Positions 49,797 through 58,511 of a stretch of DNA of 64,000 nucleotides are shown piece after piece (positions within the stretch are counted from its first letter, which is position 1; every line of letters begins with the position of its first letter). Source of the DNA: Pseudomonas sp. N040 (GTDB lineage: Bacteria > Pseudomonadota > Gammaproteobacteria > Pseudomonadales > Pseudomonadaceae); assembly GCF_015637705.1 (NCBI RefSeq), contig NZ_JADOBE010000005.1, positions 248,001-312,000 on the forward strand, written 5' to 3'. A program made the translations under genes and the position numbers. Below the pieces are notes generated by a model. The model was not told the origin of the DNA, made no database searches, and was given only the letters and a program-made list of their open reading frames with translations.

Positions 49797-50687
49797 ATGC
49801 GCATTCTTTTACTGGCGCTGGCCGGTTTGCTGGCTGCTTGCCAGTCCCAGACGCCCGAACTGCCGCTGCTGCCGGCCTGGCAGGCGCCCGAAGCGCGCGA
49901 GCATGCCGATCTGGGCGTTATTCTCGATCTGCGCAGCGGCCAGCGCCTGACCCCGCTGCAACTGGTCGAGCAATTGGCTGCTGCGCCACGGCTACTGGTC
50001 GGCGAGCAGCACGACAACCCGGATCATCACGCCCTGCAACTCTGGTTGCTGCGCGCGCTGGCTGCGCAGCGCCCACAGGGCAGCCTGCTGCTGGAAATGC
50101 TTAACCCGAACCAGCAGGCGGCGGTAGACCAGGTGCATGCGGATTATGCGAATGGCCAGCCTCCGGCCGATCTGTATCAGGCGCTGGCCTGGCAGGCGAA
50201 CTGGGACTGGGGACTGTACGGGGCGATCGTCGCTTATGCGCTGCAGCAGCCCTGGCCATTGCAGTCAGCCAACCTGGATCGCAGCGAAATAATGACCATC
50301 TACGCTGCGCCACCGCCGTTGGCGGGTAGGGCTTCGACCGCACCGGCGGTACGCGCGGCGCTGCTGGAACAGATCCGCCAGTCGCACTGCGGCCTGCTGC
50401 CGGAAAGCCAGTTGCCGGCGATGCTGGCTGTCCAGCAGCAACGCGACCGGCGCATGGCCGAGCAGCTGCACGATGCCCCCCAGCCGGCGCTGCTGCTGGC
50501 CGGGGCGTTTCATGTACGGCGCGATCTCGGGGTGCCGCTGCACCTGCAGGACCTGGGCAGTGCCGACGGTGCACAGGTGCTGCTGCTGGCCGAGGCCGGC
50601 CAGCCGGTCACCGCTGCCGAGGCCGATTTCGTCTGGTTCACCGCCGCGCAGCCGGAGCAGGATCACTGCGCGAAGTTGCGCCGCTGA
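49797..50687 (+). CDS. phuW: ChaN/PhuW-type haem-associated lipoprotein
   Basis: A 296-residue lipoprotein with MRILLLALAGLLAACQSQT (lipobox LAAC). The GEQHDNPDHHALQLWLLRAL block and LLLEMLNPNQQAAVD fit the ChaN family, an iron-regulated haem-binding lipoprotein; in P. aeruginosa the corresponding gene is phuW at the end of the phu operon. It begins ten bases after phuV and is followed by a terminator. Confidence 0.87.
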   Translation: MRILLLALAGLLAACQSQTPELPLLPAWQAPEAREHADLGVILDLRSGQRLTPLQLVEQLAAAPRLLVGEQHDNPDHHALQLWLLRALAAQRPQGSLLLEMLNPNQQAAVDQVHADYANGQPPADLYQALAWQANWDWGLYGAIVAYALQQPWPLQSANLDRSEIMTIYAAPPPLAGRASTAPAVRAALLEQIRQSHCGLLPESQLPAMLAVQQQRDRRMAEQLHDAPQPALLLAGAFHVRRDLGVPLHLQDLGSADGAQVLLLAEAGQPVTAAEADFVWFTAAQPEQDHCAKLRR

Positions 50688-50691
50688 AATG

Positions 50692-50719
50692 AAAAACCCG
50701 GCACGCTGGCCGGGTTTTC
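50692..50719. terminator. Bidirectional terminator between phuW and cbpA
   Basis: Stem aaaacccggc / gccgggtttt with a six-base loop, between convergent phuW and cbpA, only 47 bases apart. Confidence 0.85.
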
Positions 50720-50734
50720 CGTGCAATCTGCCGC

Positions 50735-51535
50735 TCAGTTGTCGAGGACTTTCTGCCGTAGCTGGGTGACTTCCTTGTTCAGCAGGTTGATGCGTTTGGC
50801 CATGCTTTCGATCAGGCTGTGGGCGATCCGCGTATTGCTCTGCATGAGGCTGAGGAACTGCTCCTTCGGAATCACCATGACCGTGCAGGGTTCGCTGGCA
50901 ATCACCGTGGCGCTGCGCTTTTCACGGGTGAACACCGCCATCGCGCCGAAGATCTCGTCCTTCTCCACATCGCCGACCTTGTGTCCGTCGACATAGGCTT
51001 CGGCATGGCCTTCGATGATGATGAATACGTGCTCGGCGTTATCACCCTGCAGGATCAGCTCTTCGCCGGCGGCGAAGCTCTGGAAGCCGGTAGCCGGGCG
51101 AACTTCGGAATGCTTGAGCAGGGCCAGGGCGTTGGACAGCAGGGCGGTCTGCCCGGCCAGGTACTGCACGAACAGCTCCTGGCGCTCCTCGTTGGCGTAG
51201 ATGTGCTTGAACACTTCACTGCGCGAGTAGGGAATCAGCGTGACCGCTTCGTCACTGGCATAGCGGCAGCCCGGCAGCTCGACGCCCTGGCGCAGGCCGA
51301 GCAGATCACCTTCCTGCATGTAGAACAGCGGCCGGCCGTCGATCAGCGCGTTGACCAGTCCCTGCTCGATCAGAAACAGCTGGTTGCCCGGCAGGCTCGC
51401 CCCGAGGTCTTGGTTCTCTTCGATGGTGATCGGCTCGCCCGAAGGATCGAGTCCCGCGAGGAGTTGCGCCGGAATGGCCTGGAGACGACTGATCAGCTGG
51501 TCGGCGTCGGCCGGTTGCTCCCCGAGTAAGTACAT
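50735..51535 (-). CDS. cbpA: Cyclic-nucleotide-binding protein (CbpA-like)
   Basis: A 266-residue protein with two cyclic-nucleotide-binding folds (about residues 20-120 and 145-255; second has GEELILQGDNAEHVFIIIEGHAEAY and FGAMAVFTREKRSATVIA). It has no DNA-binding domain. The position next to phuW and the two-domain architecture match P. aeruginosa CbpA (PA4704), a cAMP-binding protein. Function is presumably cAMP-dependent and non-transcriptional. Confidence 0.85.
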   Translation of the reverse strand: MYLLGEQPADADQLISRLQAIPAQLLAGLDPSGEPITIEENQDLGASLPGNQLFLIEQGLVNALIDGRPLFYMQEGDLLGLRQGVELPGCRYASDEAVTLIPYSRSEVFKHIYANEERQELFVQYLAGQTALLSNALALLKHSEVRPATGFQSFAAGEELILQGDNAEHVFIIIEGHAEAYVDGHKVGDVEKDEIFGAMAVFTREKRSATVIASEPCTVMVIPKEQFLSLMQSNTRIAHSLIESMAKRINLLNKEVTQLRQKVLDN

Positions 51536-51647
51536 GTCAGCAATTCCTTGAACTGGCTTGGCAGAAAGTGGGTGGAATAAGCGCCCCTAACAATAGGGCG
51601 CGCGGGGCTGCAGGTAAATCCTTGATCGCGCTGGTTGTGAGCTGGCT

Positions 51648-51917
51648 CTAGTTGCCGCGAGCGGAAAAGTCATCCAGTTGCCGGTTGAGCGCTTCCTTGA
51701 GGCTGGGCGACAGCTGGCTCCAGTGTACATTCAGCAGGGCGCCTTCAATGGCATACAGCAATACCTTGGAGGCGTGGAAGCCGCGCGACTTTACCGCCTG
51801 GTAGGCGCACACGGAGCCATGCCGACGCAGGTCGGAGACATTGTGGATGCCTACTGCATGCAGCCATTGGGCAGAAGTCTTGCCGAGGTTCTTCAGGTCC
51901 TGCAACTCATCGTGCAT
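51648..51917 (-). CDS. TfoX C-terminal domain protein
   Basis: An 89-residue protein (MHDELQDLKNLGKTSAQWLHAVGI...) of the TfoX/Sxy C-terminal domain family, linked to competence regulation in other bacteria but here without the N-terminal domain. AAGGAGG directly precedes the ATG at 51917, a strong start; the longer open frame is unlikely. A 37-bp gap separates it from the methyltransferase gene. Confidence 0.82.
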   Translation of the reverse strand: MHDELQDLKNLGKTSAQWLHAVGIHNVSDLRRHGSVCAYQAVKSRGFHASKVLLYAIEGALLNVHWSQLSPSLKEALNRQLDDFSARGN

Positions 51918-51954
51918 CGATCCCCTCCTTGTGCCGTCTGGCAGAACGCGCTGC

Positions 51955-52707
51955 TCAGTTACCCGGATGTCCTGCCACGAAGTGTAGTGGCCAACTGACC
52001 AAATGCCGCTGTTGCGTGTCACCCCAGGCTTCGCTCAGCCGGGTGCGAAATAACGCCAGGGGATCCCTGGCGTGTTCGCGCTGCCAGAGCTGGACTGCCG
52101 ACCAGGTTCGCAGGTAGCCCAGCATGTGGGCGAAACTCCAGTCTAGTTGGATGCTGAAGGGTGGTACCGGAATCTGCGCAAAGCCGCTCTGGATATCGCT
52201 GTAGCCGGCATCCACGCTGGCGCGCCCTGCCGGCCAGTAGCCCTTCAGCAGTTCGCCATGCAGTTCCTCGATCAGCGCATCCAGCGCCGGATTGATCTGC
52301 ATCAGGCTGTAGCACCAGGCGCAGAACAGCCCGCCGGGCTTGAGCACCCGGCCGACTTCGGCGAAGAAAGCGGGGCCGGCAAACCAGTGCAGGGCCTGGG
52401 CGACAATCACCAGTTCAAGGCTGGCAGGCTGCAGCGGGAGCTTGCGTGCATCCGCCGCAAACAGCTGCAGGGCTGGCTGGCGCCGCGCTTCAGCCAGTTG
52501 CGCAAGGCTGCTGTCGCAGGCCAGTACCTGGTCAAAGCGCGAGAGTAGTGCCTGGCTGGCCTGGCCATTGCCGCAGCCAATATCCAGGGCGCGCTGCCGC
52601 CCAGGGCTGTGCGCGGCCAGCCAGTCAAACAACTGGGCCGGATAGGCGGGGCGAAAGCTGGCATAGGCCCCGGCCTTTTCGCCGAACAGCCTGGTTACAT
52701 CGCTCAT
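51955..52707 (-). CDS. SAM-dependent class I methyltransferase
   Basis: A 250-residue methyltransferase with motif I ALDIGCGNGQAS near residue 40, acidic-loop and FAADARKLPLQPASLELVIVAQALHWF, typical of the class I/UbiE-like fold. Substrate unknown. Same strand as the TfoX-like gene with a small gap. Confidence 0.85.
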   Translation of the reverse strand: MSDVTRLFGEKAGAYASFRPAYPAQLFDWLAAHSPGRQRALDIGCGNGQASQALLSRFDQVLACDSSLAQLAEARRQPALQLFAADARKLPLQPASLELVIVAQALHWFAGPAFFAEVGRVLKPGGLFCAWCYSLMQINPALDALIEELHGELLKGYWPAGRASVDAGYSDIQSGFAQIPVPPFSIQLDWSFAHMLGYLRTWSAVQLWQREHARDPLALFRTRLSEAWGDTQQRHLVSWPLHFVAGHPGN

Positions 52708-52866
52708 GGGTGCTGCCGCCTGACCGGTGTACGGTACTGTCGTGTGCGCCGGCGCGCTGGCCGGGCGTCAAGGTGGCAGGCCTGCTTCACGGAGCGTTCT
52801 CCTCGCGGGGTCCAGCGCTCAGTATAGAACGCTCGACCCGGCGGCGGGGCGGCATGGGCGGGGCGC

Positions 52867-54429
52867 TCAGTGGCCGCCGAGGTGTTGCCGGATGCGGCTG
52901 ACCAAGCTGTCAAGGCTGGCGCGGTCATGGGTGTCAATCGTCTTGCAATGGGCCAGTTCCGCGCTGCTCAGCGCTTCGCGGCTGGTTTGCTGGGCCTGGA
53001 TGACCGCCATGGTCGCATCCGAGGGATCGCCGCCTGCCGCGGTGCGTTGCGCCAGCCACTGCGCGATCACCGTATCCGGTGCCCGGCAGTCGAGGATCAG
53101 GAACGGCAGCGCCGCGGCTTCGGCAACCTGCCAGGCGGCATCGCGCTGCACCTGCTTCAGGTAGGTGGCATCGATCACCACGGGCCGGCCGCTGTGCAGG
53201 ATGCCGGCGGCCAGTTCATGCAGGCGCCGGTAGGTGGCGGCGCTGGCGTCGGCCGTGTAGATGCCGACGTCCAGCTGGCCTGTAGCCGCGCCGGCCTGTT
53301 CGCCAAACAGGCGCTTGCGTTCGACGTCCGAGCGCAGGCGAATGGCGCCCAGCTCCTCGACCAGGCGCATGGCGACATGGCTTTTGCCGACCGCCGAGAC
53401 ACCGTGGGTGATCGCCAGGAATGGCGCCGGGATGCTGCTGTAGCTTTCCGCCAGGTTGGCGTAGCTGCGGTACTGGCGCAGGGTGGTCGCGCGGCCTTCG
53501 GTGCTGCTCTGGTGGGCCAGGCTGAACAGGCTGACCTTGGCGCGCACCATGGCCCGGTAGGCCTTGTAGAAGTTCAGCAGTTCGACGCCGGCATAGTCGC
53601 CGGTGTGTTCCAGCCACTGCGAAACAAAGCGCCGGGACAGGGCGTGCAGGCCGCGGTCCTCGAGGTCCATGGCGAGGAAGGCGGCGTCGCTGACAATGTC
53701 GATCAGGCGGAACGGTTCATTGAATTCGATGCAGTCGAACAGCGCGACCCGGCCGTCGAGCAGGGTCGCGTTGCCCAGGTGAATGTCGCCATGGCATTCG
53801 CGGATGAAGCCTTCGGCCTTGCGCTGCTCGAGCAGCGGCCGCAGGCGGGCGAAGGTGATTTCGGCCCAGTCTTCCAGGGCAGTCAGCTGCTCGAGGTCGC
53901 TCTTGTCACTGAGCATGGCGCGGGCCTGTTCGAAATTCTGCCGTACCGGCGCCATCACCGCCTCGGCGCTGCCCAGCGGGTGCTCGAGCGGTACGCGCGG
54001 GGTTTGCTGGTGGAAGGTGGCGATCTGCCGCGCGAGGTCGTCGATATGGCTGGGCAGCAACTCGCCGCGCGCCAGCACATTGGTCAGCAACTGGCTTTGC
54101 GGGAACTGACGCATCTGCAGGGCGTACTCGATCACCGCACCGTCACCGCCCAGTTGCGGCGTTGCGACGCTGCCGGTAATCGGCAGCACCTGCAGGTACA
54201 GGCCCTGGGTCAGGCGCTGGTTGAGCTGCAGCTCTTCGTTGCAGAAATGCCTGCGCGCCTCGAGGGTGGTGAAGTCGAGAAAACCGAAGTTCACCGGCTT
54301 CTTGATCTTGTAGGCATAGGGGCCGGTGAGCAGAACCCAGGAGATGTGCGTTTCGATCAGCTGGAAGCCGTCTACCGGGTGCGGGTAAAGGGCCGGGTTC
54401 TGTAGCGCGTCGATCAGCTGCTGGCTCAC
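52867..54429 (-). CDS. Aminoglycoside-phosphotransferase-like kinase fused to a P-loop kinase domain
   Basis: A 520-residue two-domain protein. The N-terminal half has a kinase-like catalytic pattern (ECHGDIHLGNATLLDG near residue 210, FDCIEFNEPFRLIDI after it). The C-terminal half begins THGVSAVGKSHVAMRLVEEL, a P-loop (near 340), and has FLILDCRAPDTVIAQWL. Families of this architecture are conserved in pseudomonads but function is unknown; no aminoglycoside resistance should be assumed. It stands just upstream of, and divergent from, mrcB. Confidence 0.85.
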   Translation of the reverse strand: MSQQLIDALQNPALYPHPVDGFQLIETHISWVLLTGPYAYKIKKPVNFGFLDFTTLEARRHFCNEELQLNQRLTQGLYLQVLPITGSVATPQLGGDGAVIEYALQMRQFPQSQLLTNVLARGELLPSHIDDLARQIATFHQQTPRVPLEHPLGSAEAVMAPVRQNFEQARAMLSDKSDLEQLTALEDWAEITFARLRPLLEQRKAEGFIRECHGDIHLGNATLLDGRVALFDCIEFNEPFRLIDIVSDAAFLAMDLEDRGLHALSRRFVSQWLEHTGDYAGVELLNFYKAYRAMVRAKVSLFSLAHQSSTEGRATTLRQYRSYANLAESYSSIPAPFLAITHGVSAVGKSHVAMRLVEELGAIRLRSDVERKRLFGEQAGAATGQLDVGIYTADASAATYRRLHELAAGILHSGRPVVIDATYLKQVQRDAAWQVAEAAALPFLILDCRAPDTVIAQWLAQRTAAGGDPSDATMAVIQAQQTSREALSSAELAHCKTIDTHDRASLDSLVSRIRQHLGGH

Positions 54430-54530
54430 GGTAAGTCCTTGCTTGGCGTCGGTTTGAGCGGGGCATTATGGCGCTTGTGACGGGACCTGCAAACCGCCGG
54501 AAGGCGCCTTCTTGGCTGGGTTAAAGTGCG

Positions 54531-54536
54531 TATAAT
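54531..54536 (+). promoter_or_regulatory. Consensus -10 of the mrcB promoter
   Basis: A perfect TATAAT is located eight bases before the mrcB ATG. Likely -35 candidates are TTCTTG (16-bp spacer) or CTTCTT (17-bp spacer). The transcript would start at or one to two bases before the ATG. Confidence 0.6.
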
Positions 54537-54544
54537 GCCGCGCC

Positions 54545-56881
54545 ATGACACGACCCCGCCCCCCTCGCACCTCCCGCAAAGCCCCCTCACGTTCCAGACG
54601 CAAGCCTGCGGGCTCGCGTGCCTGGGTGGGCTGGCTGCTCAAGCTGGGGCTGGTAGGCGCGGTTTTGCTGGCCGGGTTGATGGTCTATTTCGATGCCGTG
54701 GTGCAGGAGAAATTTTCCGGGAAACGCTGGACAGTGCCGGCCAAGGTCTATGCCCGGCCGCTCGAGTTGTTCGTCGGGCTGAAACTGGACAAGCAGGACT
54801 TTCTTACCGAGCTGGATGCCCTCGGCTATCGTCGCGAGGCGGTGGCCGGCAGTCCGGGTGCGGTTTCGGTGGCGGGCAGCACGATCGAGCTGAACACGCG
54901 CGGCTTCCAGTTCTACGAAGGCGCGGAGCCTGCGCAAAAGGTTCGCGTGCGCTTTTCCGGCAACTATGTGGCCGAGCTGAGCCGCGCCAATGGCGGCAAG
55001 CTGGCGGTAGCCCGGCTCGAGCCGCTGCTGATGGGCGGTCTGTACCCGGCGCACAACGAGGATCGCGTGCTGATCCAGCTCGACCAGGCGCCGCCCTATC
55101 TGCTGGAAACCCTGGTGGCGGTGGAGGATCGCGAGTTCTTCAACCACTTTGGCGTCTCGCCCAAGTCGATTGCCCGGGCCATCTGGGTCAATGCGGCGGC
55201 CGGCCAGTTGCGCCAGGGTGGCAGTACCCTGACCCAGCAGTTGGTGAAGAACTTCTACCTGACCAGCGAGCGCAGCCTGACGCGCAAGGCGACCGAGGCG
55301 CTGATGGCCTTGCTGCTGGAGATGCACTACAGCAAGCAGGAAATCCTCGAGGCCTACCTCAACGAGGTGTTCCTCGGCCAGGACGGCCAGCGCGCCGTGC
55401 ATGGCTTCGGCCTCGCCAGCCAGCATTATTTCAGCCAACCACTTTCGGAGCTGAAGCTGCATCAGGTGGCCTTGCTGGTCGGCATCGTCAAGGGGCCGTC
55501 CTATTACAGCCCGCGGCGCCATCCGGAACGGGCACTGGCGCGGCGTAACCTGGTTCTCGACCTGCTGGTCGAACAGGGTGTCATCACGGCGGCGCAAGCC
55601 ACGGCGGCCAAGCAGCTACCGCTGGGCGTGACCCAGCGCGGCAGCCTGGCCAACAGCACCTATCCGGCGTTCATGGATCTGGTCAAGCGCCAGCTGCGGC
55701 AGGACTACCATGAGGATGACCTGACCGAAGAGGGGCTGCGCATCTTCACCAGCTTCGATCCGATCCGGCAGATGGAGGCCGAGTCCGCCCTGGGCGAGAC
55801 GCTCAAGCGCCTGGGGTCGCGCAAGGGTGTGGATGAAGTCGAGGCGGCCATGGTGGTGACCAATCCCGAGACCGGCGAGGTGCAGGCGCTGATCGGCAGC
55901 CGCCTGCCGCGCTTTGCCGGCTTCAACCGGGCCATCGATGCCGTGCGGCCGATCGGTTCGCTGATCAAGCCGGCAGTCTACCTCACCGCGCTGGAGCGCC
56001 CGAGCCAGTACACCCTGACCAGCTGGCTGGTCGACGAACCGTTTTCCATCAAGGGCGCGGACGGTCAGGTCTGGCGGCCACAGAATTATGATCACCTCGC
56101 GCATGGCAACATTTACCTGTATCAGGGGCTGGCCAACTCCTACAACTTGTCGACCGCCAAGCTCGGGCTCGAGCTGGGCGTACCCAAGGTACTGAATACC
56201 CTCGACCGGCTGGGGGTCGAGCAGGACTGGCCGGCCTACCCGTCCATGCTGCTGGGCGCCGGCGGGCTGAGCCCGATGCAGGTGGCGACGATGTACCAGA
56301 CCATCGCCAATGGCGGCTTCAATACACCGTTGCGCGGTATTCGCAGCGTACTGACCGCCGATGGCCAGCCACTCAAGCGTTATCCGTTCCAGATCCAGCA
56401 ACGCTTTGATCCGGGGGCGATTTTCCTGCTGCAAAATGCCATGCAGAAGGTAATGCGCGAGGGCACCGGCCGCTCGGTCTACAGCCAGTTGCCGGCTGCG
56501 CTCAACCTGGCCGGCAAGACCGGTACCAGCAATGATTCGCGCGACAGCTGGTTTGCCGGTTTCAGCCAGGACCTGCTCGCGGTGGTCTGGCTGGGGCGCG
56601 ATGACAATGGCAAGACACCGCTGACCGGCGCGACCGGTGCCCTGCAGGTATGGGCCAGCTTCATGCGCAAGGCCGAACCGATGTCGCTGGATATGCCGTT
56701 GCCGGATAATGTGATCCAGGCCTGGGTCGATGCCACGACTGGGCAGGGCTCCGATCCGAGCTGTCCGAATGCCGTGCAGATACCCTATATTCGTGGCAGT
56801 CAGCCTGCAGCCGGCTCGCCGTGTGGCCTGTCCGCCCCCGTAGAGTCCGCGATGGACTGGGTGCGTGGCTGGATTGAATGA
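54545..56881 (+). CDS. mrcB: Penicillin-binding protein 1B (bifunctional transglycosylase/transpeptidase)
   Basis: A 778-residue class A PBP: Lys/Arg-rich cytoplasmic tail, one membrane helix (about 34-54), UB2H-like region, GT51 glycosyltransferase with catalytic Glu194 (VEDREFFNHFG) and QGGSTLTQQLVKN, and transpeptidase with SLIK (Ser472), SYN (532-534) and KTGTS (658-662). It builds and cross-links peptidoglycan at the inner membrane. The ATG at 54545 has no Shine-Dalgarno and lies eight bases after TATAAT. Followed by a lipoprotein gene. Confidence 0.95.
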   Translation: MTRPRPPRTSRKAPSRSRRKPAGSRAWVGWLLKLGLVGAVLLAGLMVYFDAVVQEKFSGKRWTVPAKVYARPLELFVGLKLDKQDFLTELDALGYRREAVAGSPGAVSVAGSTIELNTRGFQFYEGAEPAQKVRVRFSGNYVAELSRANGGKLAVARLEPLLMGGLYPAHNEDRVLIQLDQAPPYLLETLVAVEDREFFNHFGVSPKSIARAIWVNAAAGQLRQGGSTLTQQLVKNFYLTSERSLTRKATEALMALLLEMHYSKQEILEAYLNEVFLGQDGQRAVHGFGLASQHYFSQPLSELKLHQVALLVGIVKGPSYYSPRRHPERALARRNLVLDLLVEQGVITAAQATAAKQLPLGVTQRGSLANSTYPAFMDLVKRQLRQDYHEDDLTEEGLRIFTSFDPIRQMEAESALGETLKRLGSRKGVDEVEAAMVVTNPETGEVQALIGSRLPRFAGFNRAIDAVRPIGSLIKPAVYLTALERPSQYTLTSWLVDEPFSIKGADGQVWRPQNYDHLAHGNIYLYQGLANSYNLSTAKLGLELGVPKVLNTLDRLGVEQDWPAYPSMLLGAGGLSPMQVATMYQTIANGGFNTPLRGIRSVLTADGQPLKRYPFQIQQRFDPGAIFLLQNAMQKVMREGTGRSVYSQLPAALNLAGKTGTSNDSRDSWFAGFSQDLLAVVWLGRDDNGKTPLTGATGALQVWASFMRKAEPMSLDMPLPDNVIQAWVDATTGQGSDPSCPNAVQIPYIRGSQPAAGSPCGLSAPVESAMDWVRGWIE

Positions 56882-56897
56882 TCAAAGAGGACTGCAT

Positions 56898-57593
56898 GTG
56901 AACAGAAGCTGGTTTTTCGTGGTGGGCATCAGTGCATTGCTGGCGGCCGGTTGTGCCAGCCCGCAGCGTGGCTCCATTCCGGTGGTCGATGCCGGCGGGC
57001 CGCTGTCCGCCCAAGGCGATGCGGCTGCCGGCGGTGGCAGTTCGATACCTGACGGGCAAAGCCTGGAGCAGGATTCCGGCGTGGTGGTGATGGTGCCCGG
57101 GGCCAGTAGTTCGGCACCGATCCAGAGTTTCCCGGCGCCAGGGTCAAGCACGTCGGCGCCACTGAGCAGCGAGCCCCTGCCGGTGGGTGGCTACGCCATG
57201 CCGGCGGCACCTGTCCCGGCGGCGCCCACGGGTATTCCCAGTGCCGGCAGCCTGAGTGCGGATGAGCAGCTGGACGGGCCGGTGCTGGCCTTGTTGACCA
57301 CCGCGCAGCAGCAGCAGGGCAGTGGTGATCTGAACGGTGCGGCCTCCAGCCTGGAGCGCGCCCAGCGGATTGCGCCGCGCGAACCGCAGGTGCTGTATCG
57401 CCTGGCCGAAGTTCGCCTAGCCCAGGGTGATGCGGCGCAGGCCGAGCAGCTGGCACGGCGCGGCCTGACCTATGCCGGAGGTCGTCCACAACTGCAGGCC
57501 AGCCTGTGGGAGCTGATTGCCCAGGCCCGTGAGCGGCAGGCTGATCCGCAGGGGGCGGCGCAGGCCCGCGAGCGGGCCAAGGTCGCTCTCTGA
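56898..57593 (+). CDS. TPR-like lipoprotein downstream of mrcB
   Basis: A 231-residue lipoprotein beginning MNRSWFFVVGISALLAAGCAS (GTG start at 56898, AAAGAGG upstream). After a Ser/Pro/Gly-rich stretch, the C-terminal part (about 135-225) is helical, with LERAQRIAPREPQVLYRLAEVRLAQG and LARRGLTYAGGRPQLQASLWELIA, tetratricopeptide-type repeats. It may be a partner of PBP1B, like the lipoprotein activators of class A PBPs, by position only. Overlaps the next gene by one base. Confidence 0.82.
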   Translation: MNRSWFFVVGISALLAAGCASPQRGSIPVVDAGGPLSAQGDAAAGGGSSIPDGQSLEQDSGVVVMVPGASSSAPIQSFPAPGSSTSAPLSSEPLPVGGYAMPAAPVPAAPTGIPSAGSLSADEQLDGPVLALLTTAQQQQGSGDLNGAASSLERAQRIAPREPQVLYRLAEVRLAQGDAAQAEQLARRGLTYAGGRPQLQASLWELIAQARERQADPQGAAQARERAKVAL

Positions 57594-57925
57594 TGGATTT
57601 GCGGGTGCTGCAACTGGTCGATCATCTGCTGCTGATCGAGCATGAACTGCAAGTGCAGGGCTGGTGGTCTGCCGAGGCGCCGAGCAGCGAGGCGCTATCC
57701 AGCCAGCAACCCTTCTGTGTCGATACGCTGGCCTTCGAACAATGGCTGCAGTGGATTTTCCTGCCGCGCATGAAAGAGATCATCGAGCAGGGTTACCCGC
57801 TACCCGCGGTGTCGGGAATTCAGCAGATGGGTGAGATGGTCTACGTCGATCGGCCAGAACAGGCCAGGGCGCTGCTGGCGTTGCTCGGAGCCTTTGACCG
57901 GCTGATCGCTGGCTCCGCGGTGTAA
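57593..57925 (+). CDS. yqcC: YqcC-family protein
   Basis: A 110-residue protein with FCVDTLAFEQWLQWIFLPRMKEIIEQG, the core of the YqcC (DUF446) family, which has no known function. Its ATG uses the last base of the upstream stop codon (TGATG at 57591-57595), pointing to translational coupling with the lipoprotein gene. Confidence 0.87.
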   Translation: MDLRVLQLVDHLLLIEHELQVQGWWSAEAPSSEALSSQQPFCVDTLAFEQWLQWIFLPRMKEIIEQGYPLPAVSGIQQMGEMVYVDRPEQARALLALLGAFDRLIAGSAV

Positions 57926-57936
57926 GTACAACGGCC

Positions 57937-58377
57937 TCAGTGGCACTCTTCCTGGATCGCTTTCTGCGTCTGGGCAATTTTTGCCTGCCGCTCGTCTTCG
58001 CCCAGGCGGCGGACCTGGCCCTTGTCCTCAACGCTGATGCGCGGATTGTTCTGCAGTTGGGCCAGGTTGGTGCGCAGTGATTCGCAGCGCTTCTGCTGTT
58101 CTGCCTGCTGTTTGGCCACGTCCTGCTTGACCCTGGCGTCAATCGCGGCCTGCGGGTCTTCGGCTGTGGTCGGGTTTGCCACGGCGGGTGCTGCTGTGGG
58201 GGCAGGCTTCGGCTTGGCCGAGCCGGCCTTGACCAGGGTGGACTGCACGCCTTGCGGTGGTTGTGCGCCGTAATGGGGCTGGCCGGCGGCATCCAGCCAC
58301 TGGTAAATCGGCGGCGCGGCCATGAGCTGGGTGGACAAGGCAAGCAGGAGACTGCCGGTAAGGGCGATGCGGCGCAT
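57937..58377 (-). CDS. DUF4124-family exported protein
   Basis: A 146-residue protein with signal peptide MRRIALTGSLLLALSTQLMA and the IYQWLDAAGQPHYGAQPPQG motif near the mature N-terminus, characteristic of DUF4124. A low-complexity Ala/Lys/Pro linker and a helical, Gln-rich C-terminal part (about 75-146) with two cysteines follow. Envelope protein of unknown role. Convergent with yqcC across 11 bp. Confidence 0.82.
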   Translation of the reverse strand: MRRIALTGSLLLALSTQLMAAPPIYQWLDAAGQPHYGAQPPQGVQSTLVKAGSAKPKPAPTAAPAVANPTTAEDPQAAIDARVKQDVAKQQAEQQKRCESLRTNLAQLQNNPRISVEDKGQVRRLGEDERQAKIAQTQKAIQEECH

Positions 58378-58511
58378 GCTGGTTCCTTAAAGTCGATGCG
58401 GTATAGGCGGTTACTATAACCAAAAGCGGCTGAGCTGCATGCTGCTCTTGCGGCTGCGCCAGTAAAACTGTGGAGTCAGTACAGGTTTTCCGGGTTGGAT
58501 GATTGCCGGCC

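Noticed and set aside
50688..50734. PrrF-type small RNAs expected next to phuW
   Set aside because: The gap is only 47 bases and contains one terminator hairpin.
52867..54429. Aminoglycoside resistance gene
   Set aside because: The phosphotransferase fold is fused to a P-loop domain and sits in a conserved chromosomal neighbourhood; fold similarity alone does not indicate drug modification.
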